DNA of 64,000 nt from Paraburkholderia terricola (lineage in GTDB: Bacteria; Pseudomonadota; Gammaproteobacteria; Burkholderiales; Burkholderiaceae). The stretch covers positions 186,001-250,000 of the forward strand of contig NZ_FRAB01000003.1 in assembly GCF_900142195.1 (NCBI RefSeq), written 5' to 3'. The position numbers were made by a program, and so were the translations under genes. The number at the start of each line of letters is the position of its first letter. Position 1 is the stretch's first letter. This document shows positions 27,451 to 36,089 of the stretch, piece by piece. Below the pieces are notes generated by a model that was not told where the DNA came from, did no database searches, and worked only from the letters and a program-made list of their open reading frames with translations.

Positions 27451-28602
27451 ATGCTGGAGACACGGTTTGCCATCACAACGCCACGACGCCGTTCGCTCGT
27501 TCTCATCGCCGCGCTCGCGGCCGCGAGCATCGCGCATGCCGCGCCGCTCGCCTATGTGACGAGCGAGAAGGCGGGCGTCGGCGTGATCGATCTGGACCAG
27601 ATGACGCTGACCCGAACCTTTCCGGTAGGCGCGGACGGCCCGCGCGGGCTGAGCCTGAACGCGGACGGCACACGGCTTCTGGTGGCCAACAAGAACACCG
27701 GCGATCTGGCGGTGATCGACACGGCCTCGGGCGAGGTGGTGCGGCGCGTGAAGATCGGCAAAAATCCCGAGTTCGTCCGCGTGCACAACGGCTATGCGTA
27801 CGTGACCTATGAGCCGGGCGAAGAGGGCGGCCCGCCGGCAGGCGGGAAGCCGGCCGACAAGGCGGGTGAAAAGCCCGCCGAAAAGCCCGCCGACAAATCG
27901 GCCGGCACGCCAGGCGAAAAGCCGTCAGGCAAGCCCGCCGCCGACGACGACGACGACGCCAACAAGCCGCCCGCGCAAATCGCGATCATCGATATGAAGA
28001 CATGGCGCATGGTGCGCTCGGTGACGAGCGGCCACGAAACCGAGGGCATCGAGTTTTCGCGCGACGGCAAGACGATACTCGTCACCAACGAAGGCGACGA
28101 TACGGTATCGGTGTACCACGCCCGCACCGGCGCGCCGATCAAGACCGTGAAGCTCGCCGCGGGCGGGCGTCCGCGCGGCATCCGTTTGTCGCCTGACGGC
28201 AAGGACTACGTGGTCACGCTGGAATCGCTGAGCAAGCTGGTGGTGATCGATGCGCGCACGCTGAAGGTGATCAAGACGGTCGATACGAAGCTTGGGCCTT
28301 ACGGCGTGGCGTTCGGCCCCGAGGGCAAGCGGCTCTTCGTCGCCGCGTCGCGCGACAAGACCTTGCAGGTTTTCGACGGGCACAGCTACGAGCATGTGGC
28401 CGACGTGCCGGTCGGCCAGCGCTGCTGGCATTTCAGCTTCACGCCCGACGGCGCGAAACTGCTGCTGGCGTGCGGCCGTTCGGATTCGGTCTATGTGCTC
28501 GATGCGCAGAGCTACCAGCCGATCAAGCAGATCGGCGAGTTGCCTCTGGCATGGGGTATCGTCACCTATCCGCATGGCGACGGCTCGATCGAATCGAAAT
28601 GA
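27451..28602 (+). CDS. PQQ-catabolism-associated seven-bladed beta-propeller protein (YncE-like)
   Basis: A 383-residue secreted beta-propeller. A signal peptide with Arg residues (TPRRRSLVLIAALAAAS, cut after HA-AP near residue 31) is followed by repeated blades of the form L-A-V-I-D-x-x-x-G-x-V-x-x-x-I-x-x-G, as in YncE and in the PQQ-dependent-catabolism-associated propeller family. Between the second and third blade is a 50-residue low-complexity insert of Lys, Pro, Ala, Gly and Asp (27810-27965). The ATG at 27451 gives the proper signal peptide; a longer in-frame start at 27283 lacks one. It sits beside a TonB receptor and near pqq genes, so a periplasmic role with PQQ enzymes is likely; its exact task is unknown. 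Confidence 0.85.
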   Translation: MLETRFAITTPRRRSLVLIAALAAASIAHAAPLAYVTSEKAGVGVIDLDQMTLTRTFPVGADGPRGLSLNADGTRLLVANKNTGDLAVIDTASGEVVRRVKIGKNPEFVRVHNGYAYVTYEPGEEGGPPAGGKPADKAGEKPAEKPADKSAGTPGEKPSGKPAADDDDDANKPPAQIAIIDMKTWRMVRSVTSGHETEGIEFSRDGKTILVTNEGDDTVSVYHARTGAPIKTVKLAAGGRPRGIRLSPDGKDYVVTLESLSKLVVIDARTLKVIKTVDTKLGPYGVAFGPEGKRLFVAASRDKTLQVFDGHSYEHVADVPVGQRCWHFSFTPDGAKLLLACGRSDSVYVLDAQSYQPIKQIGELPLAWGIVTYPHGDGSIESK

Positions 28603-28652
28603 GCGAGCGCTAATCCTGCAATGAGCGTCCGGCGGACGCTCATTTCTCAGCG

Positions 28653-30989
28653 CTATTTCCACGCATACCGCAAACCCATCCACACGCCGCGCGGCGCGCC
28701 CGGCCCGACGAACTGCTCGTTGACCGCGCTCGCGCCGTCGAACGTATGGTTCGGTCCGTTGAAGAAATTTTCGCCGAGCGTGCCGAAGCTCGCATAGCGC
28801 TTGTCGAGCAGGTTCGTGATGCTCGCGAAAACCTGCAACTGTTTGGTCACCTGGTAAGACGTGTCCAAATCGATCAGCAGGTAGCCCGCGATCTTGCCGT
28901 TCACATCCTGATTGTTCTCGTCGCCCTGCGCATAGATGCCGCCGCGCCAGGTCAGGTTCGCGCCGACGTTCCATTTGGACGTGGCCGCGTAGTCGAGTTG
29001 CAGCTTGATCGTGTTCGCGGGAATGCCCGGAATGTGATTGCCGGACTTGACCGTGATGTTGCCGTTCGCGTCCGCGCTGGAATTGCTCGGGCTGTGTTCG
29101 GTCCACGTCGACCGGTAGGTCGCATCGACGTAGCTGTAGCTCGCGGTAACGGCGAGCGGCCCGAACTTGCTGTGCCCCGAAAGCTCGGCCCCTTGCCGGC
29201 GCGTGCGGCCCACGTTCTGAAAAAATCCCTCGGTACTCGACGCGCCGTTGCTGCTGATGAACTGGATATCGTTGTCGAGCGTGGTGCTGTAGACGGCGGC
29301 GCTCCAGGTCGTCGCCTGGCCCACGCGCCCTCGCGCGCCGATCTCGAAGGTCCTGGAGATCACCGGTTCGAGCGACGGGTCCGACACGAAGTCGTTCGGC
29401 AGCGAGCAGGGCGCGGCCGGATCGGCGCAGGCCAGTTCGATGGCGGTGGGCGAGCGCATGCCTTCGTTGTAGGTCGCATACGCGGTGAACGCGGAGCTCG
29501 GATTCCAGTTGATGCCCACGGCCGGATTGAAGCGCGAAAACGTATGGTGGCCGTTCAGTTGCGGCTGCGTGCCGCTCGAATCGCCGATGGTGGCGTCGGC
29601 CCAGTTATAGCGGCCGGCGAGCGTCAGCGACCACTGCCTGGTCAGCGACAACGTATCTTGCAGATAGATCCCATAGTTGCCGTTGTGGGTTTTCGCCGCG
29701 GTTTCCTGCGTGAAATCGCCGAGGCCGAGCGTCGCGCGTGAATCGGTGAAGGCGGCCTCTTGCGACGCGGCGACGTAGCGCGAGTTGGCAAGATCGGCCG
29801 AGACGCCCGCGACGAACTGGTTTTCCATGCCGCCCAGCTTGCCGAGCAGCGTGAGTTGCAGGCTCGCGCCATAGCTTTCCGTCGTGACCGATGATTTGTC
29901 GTTGGTCGCCTGCACGGTGTCGATATTGCCGTCGTCATCCACCGAGCCGAAGCCGCTATTCACGTTGCTGCTAAGGTTGCTGTTGCGGAAGTGCCGGTAA
30001 TAGAGGTTGCCGCTCAACTCCACGTGATCGTTGAAGTAATGATCGCCCGAAAGCGTCACGTAGCCGACCTCGTTCACGTTCTGGTCGGGGTAGGTATAAG
30101 GCTGCTTCGGGTTGCCGAGAAAGGAGCGCGGAATGGTTTGCGCGCCGTGCAGATCGTTGTCCGCGCCGCCGGCGGAGAACGACAGGGTCGTGTCGGCGTC
30201 GGTGTAGCGCAGCTTGCCGAACGCCTGGCGCACGCGGCTCGCGTTCTGTTCGGCCCAGCCGTTGTCGTTCGCCACGCTGCCCGTCACGTAGTAGTCCAGG
30301 TTGGCGCCGAGGGTGCCGCCCTGTTCGATCTGCGCGGTCTTGCGGCCCCATGAGCCCAACGCCACTTCGGCCTCGCCGCCGGGGCTGGTCTTGCCGTTCT
30401 TCGTGCTGATCGAAATGGCGCCGCCGAGCGTATTGAATCCATAGGTGGGATTCGAGCCGGGAATCAGTTGAATCGTATCGATCGCCTGCTGCGGAATCAG
30501 GTCCCAGTTCACCACGTCGCCGAACGGCTCGTTCACGCGCACGCCGTCGACGAACACAGAGAGACCCTGCGGCGTGCCGAGCAGCGGCGACGCGGTGAAG
30601 CCACGATAGTTGATGTTCACCTGATACGGATTGCCTTGCGCGTCCGCGATATCGACGCTCGGCAGATTCTTCGCGAAGTAATCGGTGAGCGTGCTGCGAT
30701 GCTGCTGGTCGAGCTCCTGCGCGCGGACCGTCTGCACGTTGGCGGGCACCTGCGAGAGCGGCGTGCCGATGCCGAGAAGCGGCGTGGTGCCCACCACGAC
30801 CACAGGCGCGAGCGTGACGTCGGCGCTCGCCTGGTCCGGCTTGGCCGCGGCGGCGGAGGCCGCCACGGCAGGCTCCGCCTGCGCCCACGCGGTGACGCTC
30901 AGACCGGCGAGCGCGCCGCCGAAACCCAGGGTCAGGCCGATGCGTCGTCGCAAGCGGACCGTGCGGCGCGAATGGAACGGCATGTTCAT
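28653..30989 (-). CDS. TonB-dependent outer-membrane receptor
   Basis: A 778-residue receptor. Signal peptide to about residue 38 (VTAWAQA), a short TonB-box-like region VTLAPVVVVG, then the plug with SVDIADAQGNPYQVNINYRG and SVFVDGVRVNEPFGDVVNWD, then a 22-strand barrel ending in an aromatic-lysine end (GLRYAWK). The nearest genes concern PQQ (propeller 50 bases away convergent, pqqBCDE 2 kb away). Receptors in such sites are candidates for uptake of PQQ or of lanthanide chelates used by XoxF-type alcohol dehydrogenases; this is inference and siderophore uptake is the alternative. Divergent from the histidine kinase gene. Confidence 0.9.
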   Translation of the reverse strand: MNMPFHSRRTVRLRRRIGLTLGFGGALAGLSVTAWAQAEPAVAASAAAAKPDQASADVTLAPVVVVGTTPLLGIGTPLSQVPANVQTVRAQELDQQHRSTLTDYFAKNLPSVDIADAQGNPYQVNINYRGFTASPLLGTPQGLSVFVDGVRVNEPFGDVVNWDLIPQQAIDTIQLIPGSNPTYGFNTLGGAISISTKNGKTSPGGEAEVALGSWGRKTAQIEQGGTLGANLDYYVTGSVANDNGWAEQNASRVRQAFGKLRYTDADTTLSFSAGGADNDLHGAQTIPRSFLGNPKQPYTYPDQNVNEVGYVTLSGDHYFNDHVELSGNLYYRHFRNSNLSSNVNSGFGSVDDDGNIDTVQATNDKSSVTTESYGASLQLTLLGKLGGMENQFVAGVSADLANSRYVAASQEAAFTDSRATLGLGDFTQETAAKTHNGNYGIYLQDTLSLTRQWSLTLAGRYNWADATIGDSSGTQPQLNGHHTFSRFNPAVGINWNPSSAFTAYATYNEGMRSPTAIELACADPAAPCSLPNDFVSDPSLEPVISRTFEIGARGRVGQATTWSAAVYSTTLDNDIQFISSNGASSTEGFFQNVGRTRRQGAELSGHSKFGPLAVTASYSYVDATYRSTWTEHSPSNSSADANGNITVKSGNHIPGIPANTIKLQLDYAATSKWNVGANLTWRGGIYAQGDENNQDVNGKIAGYLLIDLDTSYQVTKQLQVFASITNLLDKRYASFGTLGENFFNGPNHTFDGASAVNEQFVGPGAPRGVWMGLRYAWK

Positions 30990-31204
30990 GATTTGTCTCC
31001 TGCCGGGTCGATGCGCTATCGTGATTGGCGTCGCTCATGCGGGCGATGCGTCGGGCACGTAGCGCTTTCTCATGGTGTGGAGAAAAGCTTCGCATACCGG
31101 GGCAACGCGGGCCCGGGAGCTTTTCCCGATCTGGCGGGGAAGCGTTCCCAAATGCGTCGCCGGAATCCTCCGCGCGCAAGCGGGCTGCGTAAAATGCAAA
31201 CGTG

Positions 31205-32242
31205 ATGTCAAACGATCCCTCGAATTCCGATTCCACGCATCGCACGCATCCCACGCGCCGCGCTTCGCCGCATTCGACAGTGGCGCGCGACCTTGCATGG
31301 GTGTTCGTCGTGACGGTCGCGGCGGCCGCATGCGGCGCGCTGCTGGATGTCAGCGAACGCGCCTATCGCTGGACGCGCGGCGTGGAACGCTTTCAGCTCG
31401 ACGAATTGCCGGGCACGCTCTGCGTGCTCTCGGTCGGCCTTGCGTGGTTCGCCTGGCGCCGCTATCGCGAGGCGCGTGGCGAACTGAACCGCCGCCGCGT
31501 GCTCGAGGAACAGGCCGAGCGCCTGCTCGCGGAGAACCGTCGTCTCGCCAACCAGGCCCTGCAGGCGCAGGAGTTCGAGCGCCGTCATCTCGCACGCGAA
31601 CTGCACGACGAACTCGGCCAGTACCTGAACGCCATCGCGCTCGACGCGGCGCGCATCCGCGATCTGTCCGCGGCGCGCGAGCCGGAGATTCATCGCGTGT
31701 CGCTCGGTTTGATTCAGAGCGCGAGCCACGTGTACCGCCAGATCGGCGGAATGATCCGGCGTCTGCGGCCCATCGGCCTCGACGAATTCGGCTTGCCGAG
31801 CGCGCTCGAACATTGCGTCGACGGCTGGCGCGAGCGTTTGCCGGAGGCCTCGTTCTCGTTGACGATCGAAGGGGATTTCACGGGTTTGAGCGACGCGCTG
31901 ACCATCACGCTCTATCGGCTCGTGCAGGAAGGGCTCACCAATGTTTCGAAGTTCGCCCGCGGCTCGCGCGTGGAGGTGTTCATGGTGCGCGCGCCACGCG
32001 AGAGGCGGCCCGGACAGGAGGATGAGGTGATCGACGAGATCGTCGTGACGATGGCCGACGACGGCCCCGGCGCCGACCTCGCGAAGCCGCGCGGCGGACT
32101 CGGGCTGATCGGCATGCGCGAGCGCGTCGAGGCGCTAGGCGGCGAATTTCACGTGGCGAGCAAGCCCGACGGCGGCTTTCTGTTCTGCGCGCGCGTGCCG
32201 GCTCAAGCCGGGCTGGCCGACGAGCCCGAGCCGGTGAACTGA
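31205..32242 (+). CDS. NarL-type sensor histidine kinase
   Basis: A 345-residue membrane sensor. Two transmembrane helices (about residues 28-48 and 68-85) flank a very short external loop. A coiled coil (about 90-125) leads to the HisKA_3 box RRHLARELHDELGQY, with His134 as phosphate acceptor. The HATPase domain follows with the N-box LVQEGLTNVSKFA and DDGPGADL...GGLGLIGMRERVEALGG. It most likely phosphorylates the LuxR-type regulator at 32203, as in the ExaD/PedS2-like systems that control PQQ-dependent alcohol oxidation. A GTG one codon earlier is also possible. Unusually, its 3' end overlaps that of the regulator gene by 40 bases, convergently. Confidence 0.92.
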   Translation: MSNDPSNSDSTHRTHPTRRASPHSTVARDLAWVFVVTVAAAACGALLDVSERAYRWTRGVERFQLDELPGTLCVLSVGLAWFAWRRYREARGELNRRRVLEEQAERLLAENRRLANQALQAQEFERRHLARELHDELGQYLNAIALDAARIRDLSAAREPEIHRVSLGLIQSASHVYRQIGGMIRRLRPIGLDEFGLPSALEHCVDGWRERLPEASFSLTIEGDFTGLSDALTITLYRLVQEGLTNVSKFARGSRVEVFMVRAPRERRPGQEDEVIDEIVVTMADDGPGADLAKPRGGLGLIGMRERVEALGGEFHVASKPDGGFLFCARVPAQAGLADEPEPVN

Positions 32243-32874
32243 AGCCCGAGCCGGCTCGCCATTTGCGCGAGCTGCACGCCGTTGTCGGCGCCGAATTTTT
32301 GCCGGATCACCGATTGATGGTTGGCGACGGTCTTCTGGCTCAAGCCCAGTTTCTCGGCGATGCTCGGCAGCGTATAACCCTGCACCAGCAAGCGCAGCAC
32401 CTCGAATTCACGCGCGGACAATTGCCGCCCCGGCGGCCCTTCGCTGAACGCGGTGCGCAGCGCGAGCGCCTGCGAGATGTCGGGGCTCAGATAGCCCGCG
32501 CGCCGCGCGACCGTGCGCACCGCTTCCACCAGCACGTCGGGCGCGCTCGCCTTGGTCACGTAGCCGAGCGCGCCGGCGTCCAGCGCGCGGCGCACGAAAA
32601 TCGCTTCTTCGTGCACGCTGAAAATCAGCACGCGGGCATCGGGCACGCGGGCGAGCATCCGTCGCATTGCCTCGACGCCGCTCGCGCCCGGCAATGACAC
32701 GTCCATCACCACCACGTCGGGCCGCAGCGCGCAAAAGCGCTGATAGGCCTGCGCCGCATCCGCCGCTTCTCCGCACACGTGCACGTCGGCATTCAATTCG
32801 AGCAGGCGGCGATAACCTTCGCGCACCACCGCGTGATCGTCGACGAGCAGAACGGAGATGCCGCCGGCTGTCAT
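32203..32874 (-). CDS. LuxR/NarL-family response regulator, PQQ-linked
   Basis: A 223-residue two-domain regulator. The receiver has the acidic pair in LLVDDHAV, the phospho-acceptor Asp in VVMDVSLPG near residue 55, and the Lys in VTKASAP. The C-terminal HTH is LSAREFEVLRLLVQGYTLPSIAEKLGLSQ and then KTVANHQSVIRQKFG. The start overlaps the stop of pqqE by ATGA, so it is the last gene of the pqq operon. Regulators of this class (AgmR, ExaE, PedR1) turn on PQQ-alcohol dehydrogenase and pqq genes. The partner kinase is encoded on the opposite strand at 31205. Confidence 0.93.
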   Translation of the reverse strand: MTAGGISVLLVDDHAVVREGYRRLLELNADVHVCGEAADAAQAYQRFCALRPDVVVMDVSLPGASGVEAMRRMLARVPDARVLIFSVHEEAIFVRRALDAGALGYVTKASAPDVLVEAVRTVARRAGYLSPDISQALALRTAFSEGPPGRQLSAREFEVLRLLVQGYTLPSIAEKLGLSQKTVANHQSVIRQKFGADNGVQLAQMASRLGLQFTGSGSSASPA

Positions 32875-34094
32875 GCGCGGCCTCCGGGACCGCCTTGCTC
32901 ATCAGGTGCAACGAAGGCGGCGGCCGCGAGCTTGCGCGAGTTCGCGTCGTTGCGAAACAGGATGGGCTGCTCGCGTGGCTCGGGCGCTTCATGTGCTGCG
33001 GGCGTCGCCGCGCGCCGCACCACCTTCACCACGGCTTCGTGAAACGGCGACTTGTCGCAGACGGGATCGGCATTGGCCGCGTCGCCGGTGAGCAGGTAGG
33101 CCTGGCAGCGGCAGCCGCCCAGATCGTGTTCCTTCTCGTCGCAACTGCGGCAGGGCTCTTTCATCCAGTCGAGGCCGCGAAAGCGCGTGAACGCATCGCT
33201 CTCGTACCAGATCTCGCGCAGCGGCGTGTCCTTCACGTTCGGCAGCAAGAGGCCGGGCAGGCCGCGCGCGGCGTGGCACGGCAGCGCCGCGCCGTCCGGC
33301 GCGACGCCGAGAAACACCGCGCCCCAGCCGTTCATGCAGCGCTTGGGCCGACGCTCGAAATAGTCCGGCACGACGAAGAAGATCTTGCAGCGCTCGCCGT
33401 GCGTGCGGCGGTAACGCTCGACCACGGCTTCGGCTTCTTCCAGTTGCTCGCGCGTCGGCATGAGCTGCGCCTGGTTCGTATGCGCCCAGCCGTAATACTG
33501 CGTGTTCGCGAGCTCCAGATATTCGGCGCCCATCGCGAGTGCCATGTCGATGATCTTATCGACGTGCGGCAGGTTGTAGCGATGCAGCACGCAGTTGAGC
33601 ACCATCGGAAAGCCATGCCGTTTGATCGACGTGGCCACGCGCTGTTTCAGATCGAAGGTGCGCGTGCTGCTCAGGAAATCGTTCAGTTCCTGCGTCGAAT
33701 CCTGGAACGATAACTGGATGTGATCGAGCCCGGCCGCCTTCAGGTCGCCGAGCCGTTTGTCGGTGAGACCGATGCCGGAGGTGATCAGGTTCGTATAGAA
33801 GCCGAGCTTGCGCGCTTCTTCCACCAGCACTTCGAGATCGTCGCGCATGAGCGGTTCGCCGCCCGAAAAACCGAGTTGCGCGGCGCCGAGCGCGCGCGCC
33901 TCGCGCAGCACGCCGAGCCATTGCTCGGTGCTCAGTTCGCGGCTGTGGTCCGTATAGTCGACCGGGTTGTAGCAGAACGCGCAATGCAGCGGACAACGGT
34001 ACGTGAGTTCCGCGAGCAGCCACAGCGGCGGCGCGACGCCGCCTCCGGCGGCATGCGCCTCGGCATCGGTAACGGGTTGCGAGAGATCGGTCAT
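32871..34094 (-). CDS. pqqE: PQQ biosynthesis radical SAM enzyme PqqE
   Basis: A 407-residue radical SAM/SPASM enzyme that joins Glu and Tyr side chains of the PqqA peptide. The radical SAM cluster motif C-x3-C-x2-C is at residues 34, 38 and 41 (CPLHCAFCYNP). The C-terminal SPASM cysteines are visible in ALPCHAARGLP, KEPCRSCDEKEHDLGGCRC. The sequence EPLMRDDLEVLVEEA (GGEPL motif) binds SAM. Length is somewhat above the usual 380 because of a C-terminal tail after CRCQAYLLTGDAAN. Coupled to the response regulator (4-base overlap), and 4 bases after pqqD. Confidence 0.97.
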   Translation of the reverse strand: MTDLSQPVTDAEAHAAGGGVAPPLWLLAELTYRCPLHCAFCYNPVDYTDHSRELSTEQWLGVLREARALGAAQLGFSGGEPLMRDDLEVLVEEARKLGFYTNLITSGIGLTDKRLGDLKAAGLDHIQLSFQDSTQELNDFLSSTRTFDLKQRVATSIKRHGFPMVLNCVLHRYNLPHVDKIIDMALAMGAEYLELANTQYYGWAHTNQAQLMPTREQLEEAEAVVERYRRTHGERCKIFFVVPDYFERRPKRCMNGWGAVFLGVAPDGAALPCHAARGLPGLLLPNVKDTPLREIWYESDAFTRFRGLDWMKEPCRSCDEKEHDLGGCRCQAYLLTGDAANADPVCDKSPFHEAVVKVVRRAATPAAHEAPEPREQPILFRNDANSRKLAAAAFVAPDEQGGPGGRA

Positions 34095-34098
34095 GACG

Positions 34099-34389
34099 CT
34101 ATCCCAGCCAGCCGCGTGCCCGCGCGTCGGCGATGAAGGCGCGCACTTCGGGACCGAGCCCGCTGGTGTTGAACGCCTGTTCCAGATCGGCGATGAGCGC
34201 GTCGACGTCGCGCGTGCCGTCGCAGCGCTTGAGGATTTCCGCCGCGCTCTGATTGAGCTTCACCATGCCCTCGGGATAGAGCAGCACATGAGCGTTCTGC
34301 GCCGGTTCCCATTGCAGGCGAAACAGCTTGTTGATCGTCGGTCGATCGGCGGTTGGCATGGCGCCGCCGGCGCCTGGCGCGTCGTTCAT
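34099..34389 (-). CDS. pqqD: PqqA peptide chaperone PqqD
   Basis: A 96-residue peptide chaperone that holds PqqA for PqqE. The core matches the family: [20 protein letters not shown], then [20 protein letters not shown] and the helix [11 protein letters not shown], ending [15 protein letters not shown]. The first 15 residues ([15 protein letters not shown]) are an extra, flexible addition. The ATG overlaps the stop of pqqC (ATGA). Confidence 0.96.
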   Translation of the reverse strand: MNDAPGAGGAMPTADRPTINKLFRLQWEPAQNAHVLLYPEGMVKLNQSAAEILKRCDGTRDVDALIADLEQAFNTSGLGPEVRAFIADARARGWLG

Positions 34390-35126
34390 TGGGGGAAAGC
34401 CTTTTCGATCGAATCCAGCATCGTCCACAGAATGTCGAGCTTGAACTGCAGGATATCCAGCGCGCGGTCCTGCTGCTCGCGCCGCGTGAAATGATTCAGC
34501 GTGACTTCGAGTCCGTGCAGCACGTCGCGCTGCGCGAGCGTGATGCGCGAGCGGAAATAGGCGAGGCCGGCGGACTCGATCCACGGATAGTGTTCGGGCC
34601 AACCCGCGAGCCGGTCGCGGTGAATCTGCGGCGCGAACATCTCGGTGAGCGACGAACACACCGCTTCCTGCCACGGCGCGCGGCGCGCGAAATTCACATA
34701 AGCATCGACGGCGAAGCGCACGCCGGGTGTCACCATTTTCTGCGACCACAGATCGTCGCGCGAGAGACCGACCGCGTCGGCCAGGCGCGCCCACGTTTCG
34801 ATGCCGCCTTCCTGGTCGCCATAACCGTCGTGATCGAGAATGCGCTGCACCCAGCGGCGGCGCGTGTCGCGATCGGGGCAGTTCGACAGCACCGCCGCAT
34901 CCTTCAGCGGAATATTGATCTGATAGTAGAAGCGGTTCGCGACCCAGCCGCGAATCTGTTCGCGCGAGCAGCCGCCGCTATTCATCTTCACATTGAACGG
35001 ATGATGGATGTGATAGGCCGTGCCTTTGGCGCGCAACCGCGCCTCGAATTCCTCGCGGGTCCACGCCGGTTGGTTCGCGTCTGTCGCGCTGGACGGCGCC
35101 GTGCCGAAGGTGTCGTTCGCGTTCAT
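34386..35126 (-). CDS. pqqC: pyrroloquinoline-quinone synthase PqqC
   Basis: A 246-residue all-helical oxidase that closes and oxidises the last PQQ intermediate. Family residues are seen in [49 protein letters not shown], and [17 protein letters not shown]. Length is typical (about 250). An ATG at 35126 follows CGGAGAAGG. It is 33 bases after pqqB and overlaps pqqD by 4 bases. Confidence 0.97.
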   Translation of the reverse strand: MNANDTFGTAPSSATDANQPAWTREEFEARLRAKGTAYHIHHPFNVKMNSGGCSREQIRGWVANRFYYQINIPLKDAAVLSNCPDRDTRRRWVQRILDHDGYGDQEGGIETWARLADAVGLSRDDLWSQKMVTPGVRFAVDAYVNFARRAPWQEAVCSSLTEMFAPQIHRDRLAGWPEHYPWIESAGLAYFRSRITLAQRDVLHGLEVTLNHFTRREQQDRALDILQFKLDILWTMLDSIEKAFPQ

Positions 35127-35159
35127 GCCTTCTCCGTGGTTCGTGCTCGTGCCTGCGCT

Positions 35160-36089
35160 TCACAGGTCGAACGTCATGCCGTCGTACGCCACTTCGATCC
35201 CATGTTCGCTCAGGATGCGGCGCTCGGGACCATCGTCGACGAGGATCGGGTTCGTGTTGTTGATGTGGATCAGCACCTTGCGCGCGCCGCGTGCCTCGCC
35301 GGCGTCGAGCGAGTCGAGCACTTCGATCATGCCACCTTCGCCGGACTGCTGCAGATGGCCCATATCGGCGGAGGTTTTCTTCGACAAGCCGAGGCGGATC
35401 ATCTCGTCGCCCGTCCATAGCGTGCCGTCGACCAGCAGCAGATCCGCGTCGCGCATCGCGGCGAGCACGTGCGGCTCGATCGCGCCGAGTCCCGGCGCGT
35501 AGAACACGCGCTTGCCCGACTGAAGATTGGTAAACACCAGTCCGATGTTGTCGCCGCGTTCCGGCGCATTGCGATGCGGCGAGTAGGGCGGCGCCTTGCT
35601 GGACAGCGGCAGCGCGTCGATCCGCACGTCGCGCAGCGCATCCACCGCGAGCGGCGCGCCGTCGAGCGCGATGCGATGGTGCTCGACGCCGCAATAGTGC
35701 GAGAGGATCGGCCCGACCGGAAAACCGGTGCACAGGTCTTGCCATACGGCGTCGGTGGCATAGAGCGGCAGCGGCGCGTCGCGTTCGCGCAGCATCAGCA
35801 GGCCGGTGACGTGGTCGATCTGCGCGTCGATCACGAGCACCGCGGCGATGCCGCTGTCGCGCGCGCGGCGGGCCGGCTGCAACTCCGGGTTGGCGGCGAT
35901 CTGCGCGAGCAGATCGGGCGACGCGTTGACGAGCAGCCAGTCCTCGCCGTTCGCGCTGACCGCGATCGATGACTGCGTGCGGCGCGTCGCCTTCAGCGTG
36001 CCGCGCCGCACGCCGTCGCAATTACGGCAATTGCAGTTCCATTGCGGAAAACCGCCGCCCGCCGATGAACCGAGTACCTTGATTTTCAT
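35160..36089 (-). CDS. pqqB: PQQ biosynthesis protein PqqB
   Basis: A 309-residue metallo-beta-lactamase-fold protein, a hydroxylase of the PQQ tyrosine ring in recent models. The start is highly conserved: MKIKVLGSSAGGGFPQWNCN, with the Cys motif WNCNCRNCDG that holds a structural metal. The metal-site area has VLVIDAQIDHVTGLL and, near the end, VLIHINNTNPIL. The ATG at 36089 overlaps the stop of the upstream alpha/beta hydrolase gene (ATGA). Confidence 0.97.
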   Translation of the reverse strand: MKIKVLGSSAGGGFPQWNCNCRNCDGVRRGTLKATRRTQSSIAVSANGEDWLLVNASPDLLAQIAANPELQPARRARDSGIAAVLVIDAQIDHVTGLLMLRERDAPLPLYATDAVWQDLCTGFPVGPILSHYCGVEHHRIALDGAPLAVDALRDVRIDALPLSSKAPPYSPHRNAPERGDNIGLVFTNLQSGKRVFYAPGLGAIEPHVLAAMRDADLLLVDGTLWTGDEMIRLGLSKKTSADMGHLQQSGEGGMIEVLDSLDAGEARGARKVLIHINNTNPILVDDGPERRILSEHGIEVAYDGMTFDL

